From: Arthrobacter sp. zg-Y820
GTDB lineage: Bacteria > Actinomycetota > Actinomycetes > Actinomycetales > Micrococcaceae
Direction of reading: 5' to 3'
NCBI RefSeq assembly: GCF_030142155.1
Contig: NZ_CP126247.1
Location: 3,286,001 to 3,350,000, forward strand
Length of the DNA stretch: 64,000 nt
Positions 1 through 7,996 of the stretch are shown here, in pieces. Position numbers and translations under genes: made by a program. The notes under the pieces are model-generated. The model was not told the DNA's origin. It saw nothing but the letters and a program-made list of their open reading frames with translations, and made no database searches. Position 1 is the first letter of the stretch; every line of letters begins with the position of its first letter.

Positions 1-849
1 GAAGGCTTCCATGGCCGCGTGGGCCGTCATGGCACCGGCGAGCACCTGCGACGCGCGGATCGGGGACACGCCGTCGAGGTTGCTGCGGTCGCTGATGCTC
101 ATGGTTTCCAGGCGCTTGGTCCACAGTCCGAGGTCGGTGCGCTGCAGCTGGCGGCGCACGTAGGGCCCGGCAGCGGACGGGGCGGCACCGGTGATGCGGG
201 CCAGCGAGCGGAAGGTCTTGGACGTGCCGACGGCGAGGTTCGGACGGCCGCAGGCAGCAAACTCCGCCGCGGCTTCCTGCACCGCTGCCCGGATGTGCTT
301 GCGCAGCTTCTTGATGCTCTTGGCCGTGGGCGGATCGCCCGGAAGCCAGTCGCGGGTCAGCCGTCCGGCACCCAGCGGCAGGGACAGCGCGGTCTCGGGA
401 AGTTCGTCGGCGCCCTGCGCCATTTCGAAGGATCCCCCGCCGATGTCCAGGTCCAGCAGGGTGCCGGCGCCCCAGCCGTACCAGCGGCGGACGGCCAGGA
501 AGGTCAGCGACGCCTCGTCGGCGCCGCTCAGTTCCTTCAGCCGGACAGTGGTTTCGGCCTCCACCCGGGCGAGCACGGCCGCACCGTTGGGTGCTTCCCG
601 GATCGCCGAGGTGCAGAAGGAGAGCAGGTCCTGGGCGCGGTGGCGGCGGGCAAACTCCCCGGCTTCCGCCACGAAGCCGATCAACTCGCGCTGCCCCGCT
701 TCGGTGATGGCGCCGTCGTCGTCGAGGTAGGCGATCAGCGACAGCGGCCGCTTGTGGGAGGCAAACGGCACCGGCCGGGCACCCGGATGCGCGTCCACCA
801 GCAGCAGGTGGACGGTGTTGGACCCGATGTCGAGGACTCCTAAGCGCAT
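1..849 (-). CDS. Ppx/GppA family phosphatase (exopolyphosphatase-like), 3' end outside window
   Basis: Hydrolyses polyphosphate or the pppGpp 5' phosphate in this ASKHA-fold family; which of the two cannot be told here. The frame opens with ATG at 849 and stays open to the window edge, giving 283 codons. The N-terminal phosphate loop DIGSNT is at residues 7-12, and the second glycine-rich phosphate loop LDIGGGSFEMA follows about residue 140. Actinobacterial members are a little over 300 aa, so only a short C-terminal part is missing. The gene lies downstream of topA on the same strand but is separated from it by a strong hairpin. Confidence 0.93.
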   Translation of the reverse strand, partial: MRLGVLDIGSNTVHLLLVDAHPGARPVPFASHKRPLSLIAYLDDDGAITEAGQRELIGFVAEAGEFARRHRAQDLLSFCTSAIREAPNGAAVLARVEAETTVRLKELSGADEASLTFLAVRRWYGWGAGTLLDLDIGGGSFEMAQGADELPETALSLPLGAGRLTRDWLPGDPPTAKSIKKLRKHIRAAVQEAAAEFAACGRPNLAVGTSKTFRSLARITGAAPSAAGPYVRRQLQRTDLGLWTKRLETMSISDRSNLDGVSPIRASQVLAGAMTAHAAMEAF

Positions 850-865
850 GACACCATTATCCCGC

Positions 866-905
866 GCCGAAGGGCAGCTCCCGTACACGGCAGCTGCCCT
901 TCGGC
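866..905 (-). terminator. Hairpin terminator after topA
   Basis: A perfect 14-bp inverted repeat (GCCGAAGGGCAGCT and its complement) with a 12-nt loop sits between the topA stop and the Ppx/GppA start. There is no long T run, as is common in high-GC genomes. It should separate the two minus-strand genes. Confidence 0.75.
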
Positions 906-940
906 AAACATGGGAACGGCGGCCGGATCCCGTCAGCGGC

Positions 941-3673
941 CTACTTCTTGGCCGGTGCGCGCTTGCGGGCCGCCGGCTTGCGGGCGGCCGGCTTCTTGGC
1001 CGGACCCTTTTCGCGCTTCTCCGCCAGCAGCTCGATGGCCTGCTCGCGGGTCAGCTCTTCAATGGCCGTGGACCGGGGCACCGTGATGTTGGTGATGCCG
1101 TCGGTGATGTACGGACCGAAGCGGCCGTCCTTGACCACAATGGGCTTCTCCGACACCGGATCCGTGCCGAACTCCGCCAGCGGAGCCGCTGCCTGCCGGC
1201 CGCCGCGCTGCTTGGGCTGGGCGTAGATTTCCAGCGCCTGTTCCAGCGTGATGGTGAAGATTTCCTCTTCGGAACCGATGGAACGGGAGTCAGTGCCCTT
1301 CTTCAGGTACGGGCCGAAGCGGCCGTTCTGCACGGTGATCTCGTTGCCCTCGGCGTCGGTGCCCAGGACGCGCGGGAGCTTCATCAGCTTCAGCGCTTCC
1401 TCGAGCGTGACGGTTTCCACGCTCATGGTTTTGAACAGCGAGCCGGTGCGCGGCTTGGCCTTGACCGGCTTCTTCGGCGGCTTGGGCTTGCCGTTCTTGT
1501 AGTACTCCACCGGCTGGTTCGCCAGCTCCTCGGCGGTGACCTCGGGGATCAGCTCGATGACGTACGGGCCGTAGCGGCCGTTGCGGGCCACGATGGTGCG
1601 CCCGGTTTCCGGATCCTCGCCGAGCACGCGTTCCTCCGGTCCGGCGGTTTCCATCAGCTCGATCGCCTTTTCGGCGGTCAGCTCATCGGGGGCCAGGTCC
1701 TCGGGAACGTTGGCGCGCTCGGGCTCGGTGCCTTCCGGGGCGTCGGCGGGCAGCGGGCGTTCCAGGTACGGGCCGAACTTGCCCACGCGCAGGGTGATGC
1801 CCGGCGCGATCTCGATCGAGTTGATCGCCTTGGCGTCGATTTCGCCCAGGTCGTTCACGATCGTGTGCAGCCCGGTGTCCACGCGGTCACCGTAGTAGAA
1901 CTGGTTCAGCCACTCCACGCGGCCGGCCTCGCCGCGGGCAATGCGGTCCAGGTCCTCTTCGAGTTCGGCCGTGAAGTCGTAGTCCACGTAGTTGGTGAAG
2001 TGCTCCTCCAGCAGCCGCACCACGGAGAATGCGATCCAGCTGGGCACCAGGGCCTGGCCGCGGTTGGTGACATAGCCGCGGTCCATGATGGTGGAGATGG
2101 TTGCGGCGTAGGTGGACGGGCGGCCGATGCCGAGCTCTTCGAGCACCTTCACCAGCGACGCTTCCGTGTAGCGCGGCGGCGGGGAGGTCTCGTGCCCGAC
2201 GGCGTTGAGGTCCGCTGCGGTGAGCGCGTCGTCGGCCTTCAAAACCGGCAGGCGGGCACCCTCGGTGCCTTCGGCGTCGTCGTCGCGGGCGGCGTCGCGG
2301 CCCTCCTCGTAGGCGGCCATGAAGCCGCGGAACGTGATGACGGTGCCGGAGGCCGAGAACTCGGCGTCCCGGCCGTCGGAAGCAACGGCGCCCAGGCGGA
2401 CGGACGCCGTCGAGCCCTTGGCGTCGGCCATCTGCGAGGCGACGGTGCGCTTCCAGATCAGTTCGTAGAGCTTGAACTCGTCGCCGCGCAGCGAGGAGGC
2501 GACCTGCGCCGGGGTGCGGAACGAGTCACCGGCGGGGCGGATGGCCTCATGGGCTTCCTGCGCGTTCTTGGACTTGCCCTTGTAGACGCGGCGGGCCTCG
2601 GGCACGTATTCCGGGCCGTAGAGTTCAGAGGCCTGCCGGCGGGCGGCGTTGATGGCCTGGTCCGACAGCGCCGGGGAATCGGTACGCATGTAGGTGATGT
2701 AACCGTTTTCGTACAGCCGCTGCGCCACCTGCATGGTCACCTTGGAGGAGTAGCGCAGCTTGCGGCCGGCCTCCTGCTGCAGGGTGGAGGTGGTGAACGG
2801 TGCGGCCGGACGGCGGGTGTACGGCTTGGTGTCCACGGAGCGGACGGAGAACGACGCCGACGCCAGGTTGGCGGCCAGCGAGGTGGCTGCCGCTTCGTCC
2901 AGGTGGGCCACGGACTTGGCCTTGAGCTGGCCGAGGTCGCTGAAGTCCTTGCCGGTGGCAACGCGTGCGCCGTCCACGGAGACCAGCTTGGCCTTGAAGG
3001 ACTCGGCGGCATCGGTGGCGAAGGTGCCCAGCAGGTCCCAGTAGGAGGCGGGACGGAACGCCATGCGCTCGCGTTCGCGCTCCACCACCAAACGGGTGGC
3101 CACGGACTGCACGCGGCCGGCGGACAGGCCGCGGGCCACCTTGCGCCAGAGCACCGGAGAAATCTCGTACCCGTACAGGCGGTCCAGGATGCGGCGGGTT
3201 TCCTGCGCGTCAACCATGGCGACATCGACGTCGCGCATCTCCAGCAGGGCGCGCTGAATGGCTTCCTTGGTGATTTCGGGGAAGGTCAGGCGGTGCACCG
3301 GAACCTTGGGCTTGAGCACCTGCAGCAGGTGCCAGGCAATGGCTTCGCCTTCGCGGTCACCGTCAGTTGCGAGGTAGAGCTCGTCGGCGTCCTTGAGGGC
3401 GGCCTTGAGCTCGGCGACCTTCTTCTTCTTGTCGGCGGAGACCACGTAATACGGCTCGAAGTCGTTGTCCAGGTCGACGGCGAACTTGCCGACGCCGGTC
3501 TTCTTCAGCTCGGCCGGCAAGTCCGACGGCTGCGGGAGGTCGCGGATGTGGCCCATGGAGGCCGTCACCTCGAAGCCCTCGCCCAAATAGCCGGCAATGG
3601 TCTTGCCCTTGGCGGGAGACTCGACAATGACTAACTTCTTGCCGGTCTTCTTGTCGCTCGCCTTAACTGGCAC
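941..3673 (-). CDS. topA: DNA topoisomerase I (type IA)
   Basis: Relaxes negative supercoils through a transient 5'-phosphotyrosine link. The start is GTG at 3673, preceded by AGGAG and followed by MPVKASDKK, giving 910 aa; longer upstream extensions lack a ribosome site. The TOPRIM motif LVIVESPAKGKT is at residues 14-25, and the acidic TOPRIM pair lies in TDGDREGEAIAW. The active-site tyrosine is in ITYMRTDS near residue 328. The C-terminus carries four FGPY-type repeats (RVGKFGPYLE, RNGRYGPYVI, QNGRFGPYLK, KDGRFGPYIT) and ends in a Lys/Ala/Pro-rich basic tail, as is usual for actinobacterial TopA. Confidence 0.97.
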   Translation of the reverse strand: MPVKASDKKTGKKLVIVESPAKGKTIAGYLGEGFEVTASMGHIRDLPQPSDLPAELKKTGVGKFAVDLDNDFEPYYVVSADKKKKVAELKAALKDADELYLATDGDREGEAIAWHLLQVLKPKVPVHRLTFPEITKEAIQRALLEMRDVDVAMVDAQETRRILDRLYGYEISPVLWRKVARGLSAGRVQSVATRLVVERERERMAFRPASYWDLLGTFATDAAESFKAKLVSVDGARVATGKDFSDLGQLKAKSVAHLDEAAATSLAANLASASFSVRSVDTKPYTRRPAAPFTTSTLQQEAGRKLRYSSKVTMQVAQRLYENGYITYMRTDSPALSDQAINAARRQASELYGPEYVPEARRVYKGKSKNAQEAHEAIRPAGDSFRTPAQVASSLRGDEFKLYELIWKRTVASQMADAKGSTASVRLGAVASDGRDAEFSASGTVITFRGFMAAYEEGRDAARDDDAEGTEGARLPVLKADDALTAADLNAVGHETSPPPRYTEASLVKVLEELGIGRPSTYAATISTIMDRGYVTNRGQALVPSWIAFSVVRLLEEHFTNYVDYDFTAELEEDLDRIARGEAGRVEWLNQFYYGDRVDTGLHTIVNDLGEIDAKAINSIEIAPGITLRVGKFGPYLERPLPADAPEGTEPERANVPEDLAPDELTAEKAIELMETAGPEERVLGEDPETGRTIVARNGRYGPYVIELIPEVTAEELANQPVEYYKNGKPKPPKKPVKAKPRTGSLFKTMSVETVTLEEALKLMKLPRVLGTDAEGNEITVQNGRFGPYLKKGTDSRSIGSEEEIFTITLEQALEIYAQPKQRGGRQAAAPLAEFGTDPVSEKPIVVKDGRFGPYITDGITNITVPRSTAIEELTREQAIELLAEKREKGPAKKPAARKPAARKRAPAKK

Positions 3674-3845
3674 TGTTCTCCTACGTAACAAAGGTGGTTC
3701 AAAGGGTAAGGGGCCGCGCCCGAGCTCTGATGCCTGGCCCGGTTCATCCTCAGACAGTATGCGGGATGCCCCAGACCTAGGGTAACTGCATTGAATGGGA
3801 GTTGCTGACTTGCCTCCCAAAACACCGCGGCCGGGCCGGCGGGTG

Positions 3846-5567
3846 TCAGGGAGCCGCGGGAACCAAGAATCCGTCCAGCACCAGGTTGCGGACCTCGGCT
3901 TCCAGGCCGCGGGCAAAGTCCGGGTCCGGACGCCCCAGCAGCGCCGCGAGGGCACCGATGATCTGCCCCGTCGACAGTTCGCCGTCGCAGGCGGAAACGA
4001 ACCCGGTCAGCTCGGTGCTCATCAGGTTGGTCCGGCGCAGGCCCGCACCCTGGCGCAGCAGGATCACTCCCGGGTGCTCCGCGCCGGGACGGGCGTGGCG
4101 CTCCTCCGTCACGTCGTCGGCCACTTCCAGGTGTTCATTTGCCAGCGAGGGGTGCGCGGCCAGCCAGTCAAACCGCGCGACGGCGGCGCCCAGGTGCGGC
4201 CCCACGGGCTGTTCGAGGGCGTGGGTAATCTCCTCGAACCGGCGCAGCGGCGCGGAGGCCGGGTCGGCCCGGCGGCGCAGGAAGAGGGAGCCGAAGCCGA
4301 CGGCGGCCACTTCCCGGGAGGCGAAATCCGCCAGATACGCGGCATAGGACGCCAGGTACTCGCTGCGGTCCCGGTTCTCGGCGGCGTCCCGCAGCCACAT
4401 CTCGGCGTATTCGGCCGGTTCCAGCACCTCGCGCTGGATTACCCAGGCATCGGTGTCCGGCGGCAGCCACGCCTCGATGCGAGCTGACCACGGAGCGGGT
4501 CCGGCGGCGCCGGTTTCGATTGCCGGGATGTCGGCAAAATCACTCGCCCGGATCTCCCAGTTGCCCAGCATCTGCGCCGTGCCGCCCGGAACGAGCACCC
4601 GGTGCAGGGTCCGCACCAGCGTTGCCACGATTTCGTCGCCGGCCAGGCCGCCGTCACGGTAGGTGAAGCGGCCCTCCGGATCCTCCCCGGCGCCCCGCGG
4701 GGTGATGACGAACGGCGGGTTGGACACCACCAGGTCAAACCGCTCTCCGGCCACCGGTTCCAGCAGGCTGCCCAGCCGCAGGGAAACCCGGTCGTGGAGC
4801 TGCTGCGGATCCACCTCCAGGGCACGGGCGTTCAGCAGCAGGTTGAAGCGGGTGAAGGCGAGCGCGCGCGGCGAAATGTCCGTTGCCGTGACGTGGCGGG
4901 CATGTCGGAGCAGGTGGAACGCTTGGATGCCGCAGCCGGTGCCCAGGTCCAGCGCCCGGTCCACGGGCCGGCGGACGGTCAGCTGGGCCAGGCTGAGCGA
5001 AGCCTGCCCGATGCCCAGCACGTGGTCGTGGCGCAGCACGCCCGGGCGCTGGTGGGCGCCGAGGTCACTGGCCACCCAAAGGTTGCCGCCGTCGGCGACG
5101 GGTCCGGCGTCCGGTGCATCAGTGTCGGGCTCGGCGGTCGTGTCAGCGTCCGCGGAGTCGGCGGGGCCAGCGTCGCTGATGCCGTACGGCCGCAGGTCGA
5201 CGGCGGCGCGGAAGGCCCCGCCGTCGTCGGCCGGCGAGGGCTCCAGCAGTCCCAGCGCCAGCAGCCCCTCGGTCCGGGTCCGGGGAAAAGCGCGGTCCAG
5301 CAGCGCCCGGCCCAGGTCCTCTCCGGCCAGCCAGAGCAGGATCATCGCGTGCACCGGCGCCGGATCCTGTCGTTGCGCCTCTTCCCGGCAGCGAAGGACC
5401 GCCGGCACCAGCTGGTCACGGCCGAGCGCGGCGGCGGCGGACTCCCCCAGGAAGTCCGCCACCCCGTCAACTGTGTAGCGGGCCTCCGCCAGGTCCGAGG
5501 CGAGAGCCTCGAGCAGCGGAAGGTTGAAACTCTGGGGCGCATCGGGAACACCGGCGAAATCAGTCAC
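3846..5567 (-). CDS. Class I SAM-dependent methyltransferase with N-terminal extension
   Basis: Predicted N-methyltransferase of the HemK/RlmG-like small-domain class, 573 aa from a GTG start with GGAG just upstream. The SAM-binding motif I is DLGTGCGIQAF at about residue 225. The catalytic NPPF motif (VVSNPPFVITP) is about 60 residues later; it typifies enzymes that methylate glutamine or nucleobase amino groups. About 180 residues precede the SAM domain and a winged-helix-like region of roughly 150 residues follows it. The substrate is not evident. It lies upstream of topA on the same strand with a 172-nt gap. Confidence 0.85.
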   Translation of the reverse strand: MTDFAGVPDAPQSFNLPLLEALASDLAEARYTVDGVADFLGESAAAALGRDQLVPAVLRCREEAQRQDPAPVHAMILLWLAGEDLGRALLDRAFPRTRTEGLLALGLLEPSPADDGGAFRAAVDLRPYGISDAGPADSADADTTAEPDTDAPDAGPVADGGNLWVASDLGAHQRPGVLRHDHVLGIGQASLSLAQLTVRRPVDRALDLGTGCGIQAFHLLRHARHVTATDISPRALAFTRFNLLLNARALEVDPQQLHDRVSLRLGSLLEPVAGERFDLVVSNPPFVITPRGAGEDPEGRFTYRDGGLAGDEIVATLVRTLHRVLVPGGTAQMLGNWEIRASDFADIPAIETGAAGPAPWSARIEAWLPPDTDAWVIQREVLEPAEYAEMWLRDAAENRDRSEYLASYAAYLADFASREVAAVGFGSLFLRRRADPASAPLRRFEEITHALEQPVGPHLGAAVARFDWLAAHPSLANEHLEVADDVTEERHARPGAEHPGVILLRQGAGLRRTNLMSTELTGFVSACDGELSTGQIIGALAALLGRPDPDFARGLEAEVRNLVLDGFLVPAAP

Positions 5568-5655
5568 CGCTCCAGTTTATGGCCGGCCGCGGCAGCCCCG
5601 GTGCCGGTGCTCCCCTGCGGTGCCCCTCTCCCGGCGGCCCTCTTCCGGCGGCCGG

Positions 5656-7428
5656 CTAGGCGCCCTGCAGCGCTTCCACTGCGACGGCCCTCTTTCCGGC
5701 CGCGGTGGTACGGCCCGCTGCGTGCAGTGCGCCCCGATATCCGAACACCACGGCCGGGGCAATGGTGGCTCCGGCGCCGGGATAGGTGCGTCCCATGACC
5801 GAGGCGGTGGTGTTGCCCGCGGCGTAGAGGCCCTCAATCACCGAACCGTCCTCCCGCAGCACCCGGGCATCCGGATCCGTCACCAGGCCGCCCTTGGTGC
5901 CCAGGTCCCCGGGGTAGAGCCGGACCGCGGTGAACGGGCCGTTCTCCAGGGCACCCAGATTGGGGTTCGGCTTCACGCTCGGATCCCCGTAGTAGTTGTC
6001 GTACGCGGTGTTGCCCCGGCCGAAGTCCTCGTCCACGCCGGTGCGGGCAAATCCGTTGAACCGCTGCACCGTGGAGACCAGGTTCGCCTCGGGAACCCCC
6101 ATCTGCCGGGCGAGCCCGGCCAGGGTGTCATCCTTCAGGAGCAGCCCTTCGGCAGCCCACTTCTTCCGCCCGACCATGATCGCGGAGAACAGGTAGCGCC
6201 GGGTGTGCCGGGCTTCCATCACCAGCCAGGACGGATTGGCGGGCACCGTGGCGTTGCGTTCAAGCATGTGGTGCCCGAAGTCCACGTAGGACTCGGACTC
6301 GTTGAGGTACCGCACGCCCGAGGAGTCCACGACCAGCGAATGCGGCATGGACCGCTCCGCCAGCGAGAAGGCGACGCCGCCGCCGGGGGCGACGGTGGAC
6401 GGCCCCCACCAGGCATCGTCCATCAGCGCGAGCGCTCCTCCTCGCTGCGCCACCAAGTCGATCACGTCCCCCTGGTCTCCTTCCGGAGCCGACGAATATT
6501 CCTGGTCCAGCCCGTGGTACTTTTTGCGCCACTCGGCGTTCCGGGCAAATCCGCCGGCCCCCAGCACCACACCCTTCCGGGTGCGGATCCGGACCGGGCG
6601 CCCGCGGTGGGTGACGACGGCGCCCACCACGGCGCCGTCGTCGTCCTGGATCAGGTCAAGCAGCGGGGAAGACAGCCAGACCGGCGTCTGCTGCTGCCTC
6701 ACAACGTGCATGAGCGAGGAGGAGAGGGCACCGCCCAGCCCGTACAGCCGCTTGCCGCGGGCCAGTCCGCCGAGGGTGCGGAAGACAAAGCGGGCGCCGC
6801 GGATGAAGCCGCTGGGCGTGGACCAGGCGCGGGACAGTTCCCAGACGTCGTCGGTCGCCAGCGGCACCGGAATGCCCGACTTCGCGGCGCGGGAGGATTT
6901 AAACCACGTGCCCAGCGCCTTGGTGTCGAAGGCTTTGACCTCCAGCGACCGGCCGATCATGCCGCCGGGCTTGTCGGGGTAGTAGTCCGGATAGTCCTTG
7001 GACCGCATCCACCGCACGCCCAGCGACGAGAGAAGGGTGACGACGTCGGGAATTGAGGTCAGGAACGCGAGCTTGCGCTCGCGGGAGGAGACCGGCCCGA
7101 CGTCGGCGATCACCGTCTCCATGTAGGTCAGGGCCTTCTCGGTGCTGTCCGGCACCCCGGCCTTGGCCATGAGCGGATTGTTCGGCATCCACAAGCCGCC
7201 GCCGGAGACGGAAGTGGTGCCGCCCCAGACGTCGGTGCTTTCCACCACCAGGACGTCCTGTTCCTCCTCCGCGGCCGTGATCGCCGCCGTCAGGGCCGCT
7301 GCGCCGGTGCCGACCACCAGGACGTCGACAATGCGGTCCCACTCGTCAAAGACATCCGTGTCGGCGGTTGGTTGGGTGTTTTCGGTGCGGTTGATGTGCT
7401 CGGTGCTGTCTGCGTACTCCTGCGTCAT
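5656..7428 (-). CDS. FAD-dependent 3-ketosteroid delta1-dehydrogenase-like flavoprotein
   Basis: The family introduces a 1,2 double bond into ring A of 3-ketosteroids, transferring electrons to FAD. The start ATG at 7428 has GGGGACAG upstream and gives 590 aa, close to the family length. Residues 35-75 show the Rossmann FAD motif (VVGTGAAALTAA) and the GGTTSVSGGG loop. The C-terminus has the KstD signature ASVMGRTYPGAGATI; Tyr549 and Gly553 correspond to the catalytic Tyr487/Gly491 pair of the Rhodococcus enzyme. It is transcribed away from the plus-strand acyl-CoA catabolic genes. The exact substrate is unproven, since related flavoproteins (3-oxo-5alpha-steroid 4-dehydrogenase, fumarate reductase-like) share the fold. 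Confidence 0.85.
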   Translation of the reverse strand: MTQEYADSTEHINRTENTQPTADTDVFDEWDRIVDVLVVGTGAAALTAAITAAEEEQDVLVVESTDVWGGTTSVSGGGLWMPNNPLMAKAGVPDSTEKALTYMETVIADVGPVSSRERKLAFLTSIPDVVTLLSSLGVRWMRSKDYPDYYPDKPGGMIGRSLEVKAFDTKALGTWFKSSRAAKSGIPVPLATDDVWELSRAWSTPSGFIRGARFVFRTLGGLARGKRLYGLGGALSSSLMHVVRQQQTPVWLSSPLLDLIQDDDGAVVGAVVTHRGRPVRIRTRKGVVLGAGGFARNAEWRKKYHGLDQEYSSAPEGDQGDVIDLVAQRGGALALMDDAWWGPSTVAPGGGVAFSLAERSMPHSLVVDSSGVRYLNESESYVDFGHHMLERNATVPANPSWLVMEARHTRRYLFSAIMVGRKKWAAEGLLLKDDTLAGLARQMGVPEANLVSTVQRFNGFARTGVDEDFGRGNTAYDNYYGDPSVKPNPNLGALENGPFTAVRLYPGDLGTKGGLVTDPDARVLREDGSVIEGLYAAGNTTASVMGRTYPGAGATIAPAVVFGYRGALHAAGRTTAAGKRAVAVEALQGA

Positions 7429-7885
7429 GTCTGTCCCCTGTGGCTGCTTTCCCCCGGACATCGATGCCGGAAGTAGGCCGCATGCTACATGCCCGCCAAA
7501 CGGCCCGCACGGGCAGTCGCAAACGCCTGAAGCACCGGCCTTCGGAGCGGCTCGCAGGCTTCGCCGGTTCGGGATTCCCCTGCCATTTGGGGCGTCCCCC
7601 GCCGGTCCGGGATTTGCCCACCATTTCGGGCGTCCCCCGCTGCTTCGGGATTCCCCTGCCATTTCGGGCGAATCCAGCCGGTCCGCGGTGGTAGGAAACG
7701 CCCCAAACGGCCGGTTTTTCCCGGAACGGGTTTTTTATGCAGACCGACCGCAGCGTTCCCGTCAGGCTCCAAGTTGCCGCGTCCGGCGGTTCCCGGGTTC
7801 CCGGCCCCGATGTCCCTTCGGCCCTGTTCCGCCGGCCCAAATCCCCGGCTACGTGCCGTTCCTGCAACACCAACCAAGCAGAGTG
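7429..7885. other. Intergenic region between the kstD-like gene and the catabolic operon
   Basis: This part of the 568-nt gap contains no convincing gene. It holds the kstD-like ribosome site (about 7430-7440), the 38-bp tandem repeat array, and a GC-rich stretch before the promoter and operator of the plus-strand operon. The open frames here run through the tandem repeats and lack ribosome sites. Confidence 0.6.
7566..7679. repeat. Three tandem 38-bp repeat units, with a degenerate fourth start
   Basis: Units begin at 7566, 7604 and 7642, each exactly 38 bp. They share the blocks CGGGATT near the start and CCATTT near the middle, with one or a few substitutions per unit. A fourth unit begins GGTCCG at 7680 and then decays. 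No unique spacers separate the units, so this is a minisatellite-like array and not a CRISPR. Confidence 0.85.
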
Positions 7886-7914
7886 TTGCCTAGGTCACAT
7901 TTGTGAACTAGAGT
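7886..7914 (+). promoter_or_regulatory. Promoter of the acyl-CoA catabolic operon
   Basis: A -35 box TTGCCT (7886-7891) and a -10 box TAGAGT (7909-7914) are separated by exactly 17 nt. Transcription would start near 7921, leaving a leader of about 75 nt before the acyl-CoA dehydrogenase ATG. A palindromic operator fills the spacer. Confidence 0.55.
7890..7911. promoter_or_regulatory. Palindromic operator inside the promoter
   Basis: The arms CTAGGTCACA and TGTGAACTAG are separated by TT and are complementary at 9 of 10 positions. The 22-bp palindrome covers the -35/-10 spacer and overlaps both boxes, so a bound dimer would block RNA polymerase. The likely ligand is the TetR regulator encoded within the operon. 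The sequence is unlike the published mycobacterial KstR motif (TNNAACNNGTTNNA). Confidence 0.6.
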
Positions 7915-7996
7915 CCAGATTCAGTTTGTGATCCCCGACAGACGCCGTCCGTGTGCCAAAACCGGACCGGCGAGTTCATGACATTGGAGTCATTAC

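Noticed and set aside
752..3634. A very long plus-strand open frame of 960 codons
   Set aside because: It is fully antisense to topA, whose motifs are intact. It is Gly/Arg/Leu-rich with no domain or ribosome site, as expected of high-GC shadow frames.
7566..7679. CRISPR array
   Set aside because: The 38-bp units are directly adjacent with no spacers, and no cas genes are nearby.
7485..7877. Small minus-strand gene in the kstD upstream gap
   Set aside because: The frame runs through the tandem repeats, has no ribosome site or domain, and competing frames are equally open.
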